16,459 bases of DNA from CAYYHA01 sp964471535 (GTDB lineage: Bacteria > Myxococcota > Myxococcia > SLRQ01), in the NCBI GenBank assembly GCA_964471535.1, contig CAYYHA010000072.1:1-16459 (forward strand), read 5' to 3'. The translations under genes and the position numbers were made by a program. The notes under the pieces were generated by a model. That model made no database searches. It saw nothing but the letters and a program-made list of their open reading frames with translations, and was not told where the DNA came from. Positions within the stretch are counted from its first letter, which is position 1, and every line of letters starts with the position of its first letter. Of this stretch, positions 12,209 through 16,459 are shown in pieces.

Positions 12209-14710
12209 GTGTCCGAGACCGAGTCCAGCGTCGAGGCGGGACGGCTGGTCGAGGTGGCGGTGGCCGCGCCCGTACGCGGCTCCTTCACCTACTGCTTGCC
12301 CTCCCACCTGGCCGCGAGCCCGGGGCAGCGGGTCCTGGTGCCCTTCGGCCGCCGCCGGGTGACCGGCTATCTTCTCGGCGAAGCGGCGGCTCCCCCAGAG
12401 GGCGCCGAGGTGAAGGCGGTGCTCGAGGTCCTCGACGATGGCCCGCTCCTCACGCCGGAGGTCCTCGACCTGGTGCGCTTCACCTCCGACTACTACCGCT
12501 GGCCCCTCGGAGAGGTGATTCGGGCGGCGCTCCCTCCGGGCATCAACCTCCGCAGCGAGCGCCGGCTGCAGCTCACCGAGGAGGGACGCGTGGCCTTGGG
12601 TGACCCGGCGACGCCGCCGGAGGATCGCGACCTGCTCGACCACCTGTCGCGGCAGCCGGGGCAAGAGGCGCGGGTGGGGGCGCGGGCCCGCATCTCCGGT
12701 CGCCAGGCCGATCGCCTCATCGCACGAGGCTGGGCGCGGAGGGTGGAGGTGCTCGGCGGGGGACGCATCCGCCCCGCCACCGTGGAATATGTGCGCCCCG
12801 ATGTGACGGGTGAAAAATCCGAGGCGGCGCGCGCGGCGCTGGCCCGCGCGCCTGCGCAGCTTGCCGTCTTCGAGTGGCTGCTGGCGCGAGGGGAGGTGCC
12901 CTTGGCCGAGCTGAAGGCCGCCTTTCCCCGCGCGCGGCAGGCGGTGCGCCGCCTCGCCGAGCGGGGCCTGGTGGTCGTGGAGCATCGGCGCCGCTGGCGC
13001 GCCCCCGAGGGCGTGGCGATCACGGCGGCGCCCGGCGACCAGGCCGAGGCGCGGGCGGAGGTGAAGGCGAGGGGCGGGGAGGCTGCGGAGGCCGCAGAGG
13101 CGCCTTCGCCCACCCCCGATCAGCGGCGGGCCCTCGAAACCCTCGTGCCGGCGATCGGCCAGGGCTTTCGTCCCTTCCTCCTCGAGGGGGTCACCGGCAG
13201 CGGGAAGACCGAGGTGTACATGCGCCTCATCGAGGCGGCGCGAGCCGTGGGCCTAGGCGCCCTGGTGCTGGTGCCCGAGATCGCGCTGACGCCGCAGCTC
13301 GTAGGGCGCTTCAAGGCGCGCTTCGGTACCGAGGTCGCGGTGCTCCACTCGGGGCTCTCCGAGGGGGAGCGCCACGACGAGTGGTTTCGCCTCCGCGAGG
13401 GCCGGGCCCATGTGGCGGTAGGTGTGCGCTCGGCGGTGTTCGCGCCGGTCGAGCGCCTCGGTGTGATCGTCGTCGACGAGGAGCACGATCCCTCGTTCAA
13501 GCAGGAGGAGGGGCTGCGCTACCATGCGCGGGATCTGGCCCTCGTGCGCGGGCGACAGGCGGGGGCCGTGGTGCTGCTCGGCTCGGCCACGCCGTCGCTG
13601 GAGACGGTGCACAACGTGGCGACGGGCCGCTTCGAGCGGCTGCGGCTGCCCCGGCGGATCGCAGCGCGCCCCATGCCCGAGGTGGAGGTGGTGGATCTGC
13701 GGGCGCTCGGGCCGGCCCACCGCGAGGGGGCGCTGCTCTCGCCCCGGCTCCTAGGGGCCCTGCGCGAGACGGTGGCGGCGGGGCAGCAGGCGATTCTCTT
13801 TCTCAACCGGCGGGGCCACACGCCGGCGCTCATCGAGGCGGAGAGTGGTCTGCCGGTGTGCTGTCCGAGCTGCGACGTGAGCCTGACGCTCCACCAGCGC
13901 CCGCCGCGGCTTTTGTGCCACTACTGCGGCTTCGAGCGCGCCCCGCCCGCCGAGGAAGCAGGCTACGCCCGGGTGGGGGTGGGGACCGAACAGGTCGAAG
14001 AGGCGGTGCGCGAGGCGGTGCCCGGGGCGCGGGTCTTGCGGCTCGACCGGGACAGCACCGCGCGCAAGGGGGCGCTGGCGCGGATCCTCGCCCGCTTCGC
14101 CCGGGGCGAGGCGAACGTCCTGGTGGGGACGCAGATGGTCACGAAGGGGCATGACTTTCCCGGGGTGACCCTGGTCGGTGTGGTGCTCGCCGACCTGGGC
14201 CTGCACGTGCCCGACTTCCGAGCGGCCGAGCGCACCTTCCAGCTCCTCTCGCAGGTGGCGGGTCGGGCCGGGCGCGGGGAGGAGCCGGGGCGGGTGATTC
14301 TGCAGACCTACTGGCCCGAGCATCCCGCCATCCTCCACGCCGTGGCGGGACGCTTCGACGCCTTCGCGCGGCAGGAGCGGGCGCAGCGGGAGGCGCAGCG
14401 CTGGCCGCCCGCCTGCCGCCTGCTCCTCGTGCGCCTCGAGGGCAACCGCGCCGACTCGGTGGAGGCGGCGAGCCGGCGCCTCGCCTGCGCCCTCGAGCGG
14501 GCGGCGCTCGCCCACCCCGAGGCCGCCCTCGAGGTCCTCGGTCCGGCGCCGGCGCCGCTCTCCCGGCTGCGCGGGCGGACCCGCTGGCAGGTTCTCGTGA
14601 AGGCACCGGCGCCCCGCGTGATCGCCTGGGCGGCGGAGGTCGCCGAGGGCGTGCCCCTGCCCACCGGTGTCACGCGCATCCTCGACGTGGATCCGGTGGG
14701 GATGCTTTGA
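12209..14710 (+). CDS. priA: primosomal replication-restart helicase PriA with one zinc site lost
   Basis: PriA recognises stalled forks and loads the replicative helicase. The 833 residues show the N-terminal 3'-end-binding domain (VEVAVAAPVRGSFTYCLP, 15-32), winged-helix region, Walker A GVTGSGKTE (K333), VPEIALTPQ, DEEH (423-426), LLGSATPS, the zinc-binding insert and motif VI QVAGRAGRG. In E. coli and Klebsiella PriA eight cysteines bind two zincs. Here only C552-x2-C555 and C570-x2-C573 remain; the first pair is replaced by E543 and S546 and the last pair by AEEAG. As I recall the structure, the remaining four form one site and the missing four the other. C551 is extra. GTG 12209 follows AGAGG by 3 nt and lies 6 nt after the upstream stop; it gives the expected N-terminus. 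Confidence 0.95.
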   Translation: MSETESSVEAGRLVEVAVAAPVRGSFTYCLPSHLAASPGQRVLVPFGRRRVTGYLLGEAAAPPEGAEVKAVLEVLDDGPLLTPEVLDLVRFTSDYYRWPLGEVIRAALPPGINLRSERRLQLTEEGRVALGDPATPPEDRDLLDHLSRQPGQEARVGARARISGRQADRLIARGWARRVEVLGGGRIRPATVEYVRPDVTGEKSEAARAALARAPAQLAVFEWLLARGEVPLAELKAAFPRARQAVRRLAERGLVVVEHRRRWRAPEGVAITAAPGDQAEARAEVKARGGEAAEAAEAPSPTPDQRRALETLVPAIGQGFRPFLLEGVTGSGKTEVYMRLIEAARAVGLGALVLVPEIALTPQLVGRFKARFGTEVAVLHSGLSEGERHDEWFRLREGRAHVAVGVRSAVFAPVERLGVIVVDEEHDPSFKQEEGLRYHARDLALVRGRQAGAVVLLGSATPSLETVHNVATGRFERLRLPRRIAARPMPEVEVVDLRALGPAHREGALLSPRLLGALRETVAAGQQAILFLNRRGHTPALIEAESGLPVCCPSCDVSLTLHQRPPRLLCHYCGFERAPPAEEAGYARVGVGTEQVEEAVREAVPGARVLRLDRDSTARKGALARILARFARGEANVLVGTQMVTKGHDFPGVTLVGVVLADLGLHVPDFRAAERTFQLLSQVAGRAGRGEEPGRVILQTYWPEHPAILHAVAGRFDAFARQERAQREAQRWPPACRLLLVRLEGNRADSVEAASRRLACALERAALAHPEAALEVLGPAPAPLSRLRGRTRWQVLVKAPAPRVIAWAAEVAEGVPLPTGVTRILDVDPVGML

Positions 14711-14772
14711 GCGCGGACCGGAGGAGCGGGGCGAAGAGGCGGCGCCAAGGAAGAGGTGGGCCTGGGGGGAAT

Positions 14773-14880
14773 AGGTCGCACCCGATTGTTCCCCAGGGAG
14801 CAGGGACAGGGTGCCGCGGGTAGGTTGCACCTGGCTGGCGACAGGTCGCACCTGGCACAGGTCGCACCCGAGTGTTCCCC
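14773..14880 (+). repeat. array of four related AGGTYGCACCYG repeats
   Basis: Four copies lie in the 260-bp gene-free gap after priA. Copies 1 (14773-14794) and 4 (14859-14880) are 22 bp and differ by one base, both running from AGGTCGCACCCGA to TGTTCCCC. Copies 2 (14822-14835) and 3 (14843-14856) share AGGTYGCACCTGGC. Copies 2 and 3 are short palindromes (AGGT-TGC-ACCT and CAGGT-CGC-ACCTG). They may be REP-like elements or binding sites for a regulator of the downstream gene. I see nothing else in this gap except the promoter at 14928. Confidence 0.6.
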
Positions 14881-14927
14881 CGAGAGTGCACTGCGGCGCG
14901 CGGTCGGGGCAGGGGAGGCGCCGCGCT

Positions 14928-14957
14928 TTGGACGGCGCCGGGGAGCGCTGGTACCCT
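14928..14957 (+). promoter_or_regulatory. candidate promoter for the pseudo-receiver gene
   Basis: TTGGAC (14928-14933) and TACCCT (14952-14957) are 18 nt apart, the best -35 match in the window. The start would fall near 14964, a 7-nt leader, and no Shine-Dalgarno sequence precedes ATG 14971. Confidence 0.45.
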
Positions 14958-14970
14958 CGCCCTGCCCGCC

Positions 14971-16459
14971 ATGGACGGCAAGCTCATCCTGCTCATCGAC
15001 GACGACATCGCCTCGGTCGCGGCTGCGCGGCGGGCGCTCACCGCCGCCGGCTTCGAGCCCGTCCTCGCCTCCAACGTGGCCGATGCAGAGGCGGTGGTGC
15101 TCCACGACGAGCCGGCCCTGGTGATCCTCTCCCTCGCCACCGACGGGGGCAGCGGGCTGTCCATCCTCGATGCGATCCGGGAACAGGCGGACGATCCCGC
15201 GCTGCCCATCATCCTCATCGGCGACGGCCGGGGGCCGGTGACGGACCTGACCAGCGCGCTGATCCACGGGGCCGATGGCTACTTCGAGCGTCCGGTCGAC
15301 TGGAAGCAGGTGGTGGCGAAGGTGGAGAGCTACCTCGGGGCACGGCAGGCCCCGATGCCGGACAGCACCGAAGGGCTCGCCGAGCTCGAGGCTTTCGACC
15401 TCGATGCCGAGGCCGAGGCGCCGGCGGATGGCGAGGGAACACCCGCTGCGGAGGCGCCGGCGACCGAGGCGGTGGCCCCGGGCGAAGCAGCCGGTGGTGG
15501 CGCAGAGGAAGAAGAAGGGACATCGGAGGCGGAAGCACCGGAGGAGGCCGACGAAGCGGCCGAGGCGGCGGATGGCGCGTCACGGGACGCACCCGGCGAC
15601 GAGGTCGAGGCAGCCTGGGCGGTGCACGAGCCCGGCCGCCCCGATGAGCTCGCCGACGAACTCTTCGGAGACCTCGAGGGCGACGAAGAGGTCACCGCCG
15701 TGGACCGGCCCGACCCCGCGATGGATCCCGACACCTGGGTCCGCTCGGAGGTCGAGGCGCTCGAGGCAGCCGCACGGGAGGCGGTCGAGGGCGAGGTGGC
15801 GGCGCGCCAGGCAAAGGAGGCCGAGGGTGCGCCGGAGCCGGCCGAGGGGGACGAGGCTGCGGTGGAGGAGGCCGGGGCGGATGAGGCCGAGGCGGATGAG
15901 GCCGAGCGCCGTGGCGCGGCGGAGGATGCTCCGGCAGACCGTGCGGGCGCCGCCGGCCGGTCGGACGGCACCTCGACCGCCGAAGTGCCCCCGCGTGGCG
16001 CGCCCGTCCCGGACACGGCGAGGCCCACCGTCGGGACGACGGAGGTGCGCGAGCCCGAAGAGGAGGCATCCGGGGGGGACGAGGCGGCCCCAGCGGAGGT
16101 GGCCGCCGCATCGGGCGTGGCGGTGGCGCCGCTCCCCGAGGGCAAGCCCGGGTGGGCGATGCCGCTGGATCTGGTGCCCGAGGCCGAGGGCCTCCCCGAG
16201 GACGAGGCGGGTGCGGCGCCGCTTGCGGATCTCGCCGCCAGCGAGGCGGAGACGAAGCGGTCGGAGGCCGCCTGGGGCGGCCGGAGCCTGGAGGTGGACT
16301 GGGAGACGGCGCGCCCCTCACCGCCGGGGCCGAGCCGCCTGGGCGCGGGCTGGAGTGGACAGACGATCACGAAGATCGAACTCGAGGAGCGACCCGAGGA
16401 GACGCGCGCGTTCCCGCGAGAACCCCTCGGGCCGCTGGCCCCGCTCGGCGGGGCAGGGG
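14971..16459 (+). CDS. pseudo-receiver protein with long acidic disordered region (partial)
   Basis: The frame is open from ATG 14971 to the right edge, 496 codons without a stop, so the C-terminus is missing. Residues 4-123 have the receiver fold (KLILLIDDDIASV, ALTAAGFEPVLASNVADAE, LSILDAIREQ, ALIHGADGYFERPVDWKQVV). The acidic pocket D10-D12 is present, but the phosphoacceptor Asp is S54 (VILSLATDGGSG), the conserved Thr/Ser is G84 and the conserved Lys is R107, so Asp phosphorylation is not expected. Residues from about 130 on are low-complexity Glu/Ala/Pro/Asp-rich with short islands such as DELADELFGDLEGDEE (225-240) and GWAMPLDLVPE (394-404). Receivers with Glu- or Pro-rich tails occur in myxobacterial polarity proteins (RomR, and FrzS with its pseudo-receiver); the comparison is architectural only. 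Confidence 0.85.
   Translation, partial: MDGKLILLIDDDIASVAAARRALTAAGFEPVLASNVADAEAVVLHDEPALVILSLATDGGSGLSILDAIREQADDPALPIILIGDGRGPVTDLTSALIHGADGYFERPVDWKQVVAKVESYLGARQAPMPDSTEGLAELEAFDLDAEAEAPADGEGTPAAEAPATEAVAPGEAAGGGAEEEEGTSEAEAPEEADEAAEAADGASRDAPGDEVEAAWAVHEPGRPDELADELFGDLEGDEEVTAVDRPDPAMDPDTWVRSEVEALEAAAREAVEGEVAARQAKEAEGAPEPAEGDEAAVEEAGADEAEADEAERRGAAEDAPADRAGAAGRSDGTSTAEVPPRGAPVPDTARPTVGTTEVREPEEEASGGDEAAPAEVAAASGVAVAPLPEGKPGWAMPLDLVPEAEGLPEDEAGAAPLADLAASEAETKRSEAAWGGRSLEVDWETARPSPPGPSRLGAGWSGQTITKIELEERPEETRAFPREPLGPLAPLGGAG

Noticed and set aside
12874..14154. 426-codon alternative plus frame within priA
   Set aside because: Composition is Gly/Arg/Ala-rich without motifs; the priA frame contains all helicase motifs.
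14711..14970. Repeat-containing gap as a CRISPR array or insertion sequence
   Set aside because: Copies are few, unequal in length and irregularly spaced, with no transposase or terminal inverted repeats nearby.

Overview
This is a very GC-rich window (most third codon positions are G or C) holding 14 supportable genes on both strands plus one doubtful small ORF. There are no rRNA, tRNA, CRISPR or transposase genes. The content suggests a Myxococcota or other former deltaproteobacterial genome: an enhancer-binding sigma54 activator, receiver proteins with degenerate active sites and long disordered tails, a DUF3516-type Ski2-like helicase, DksA and a TonB-type receptor. This placement is inference, because no marker gene for taxonomy is present.

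Layout, left to right. (1) 1-136, minus: start of an exported protein cut by the window edge. (2) 333-692, plus: a DksA-family zinc-finger regulator. (3) 709-2925, minus: a TonB-dependent-receptor-like outer-membrane protein. (4) 3047-3484, plus: a hotdog-fold acyl-CoA thioesterase whose stop codon shares a CTAG with the converging next gene. (5) 3481-5034, minus: a histidine-kinase-like protein with a C-terminal receiver and an eroded ATPase domain, then a doubtful small ORF, then 5233-7752, minus: a DEAD/DEAH helicase, then 7768-8871, minus: a sigma54 activator without a sensor domain. (6) Divergent from the activator, 8982-10452, plus: a metal-handling cluster of MerT-like transporter, MerP-like periplasmic HMA protein and a CopZ-type Zn/[2Fe-2S] metallochaperone. 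(7) 10617-14710, plus: a compact operon of galU, a LolA-like exported protein and priA. (8) 14971 to the right edge, plus: a pseudo-receiver followed by a long acidic disordered region.

The most interesting unit is 7768-10452. The MerT-like gene is preceded by a nearly perfect sigma54 -24/-12 promoter. About 108 bp upstream of the predicted transcription start, the usual distance for an enhancer site, is a 35-bp symmetric AT-containing element (10-bp arms). The divergent neighbour is a sigma54 activator that lacks a sensory domain but carries four clustered cysteines in its AAA+ module. Together these suggest a self-contained, metal-responsive sigma54 circuit controlling metal uptake or trafficking, in place of the usual MerR control. 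No merR or merA is seen in the window. Metal identity is unproven.

Other points: PriA has lost exactly the four cysteines of one of its two zinc sites. Several genes lack a Shine-Dalgarno sequence and have a TAnnnT -10-like hexamer 7-9 nt before the start codon, which suggests leaderless mRNAs. An intergenic array of four related AGGTYGCACCYG repeats lies before the pseudo-receiver gene.
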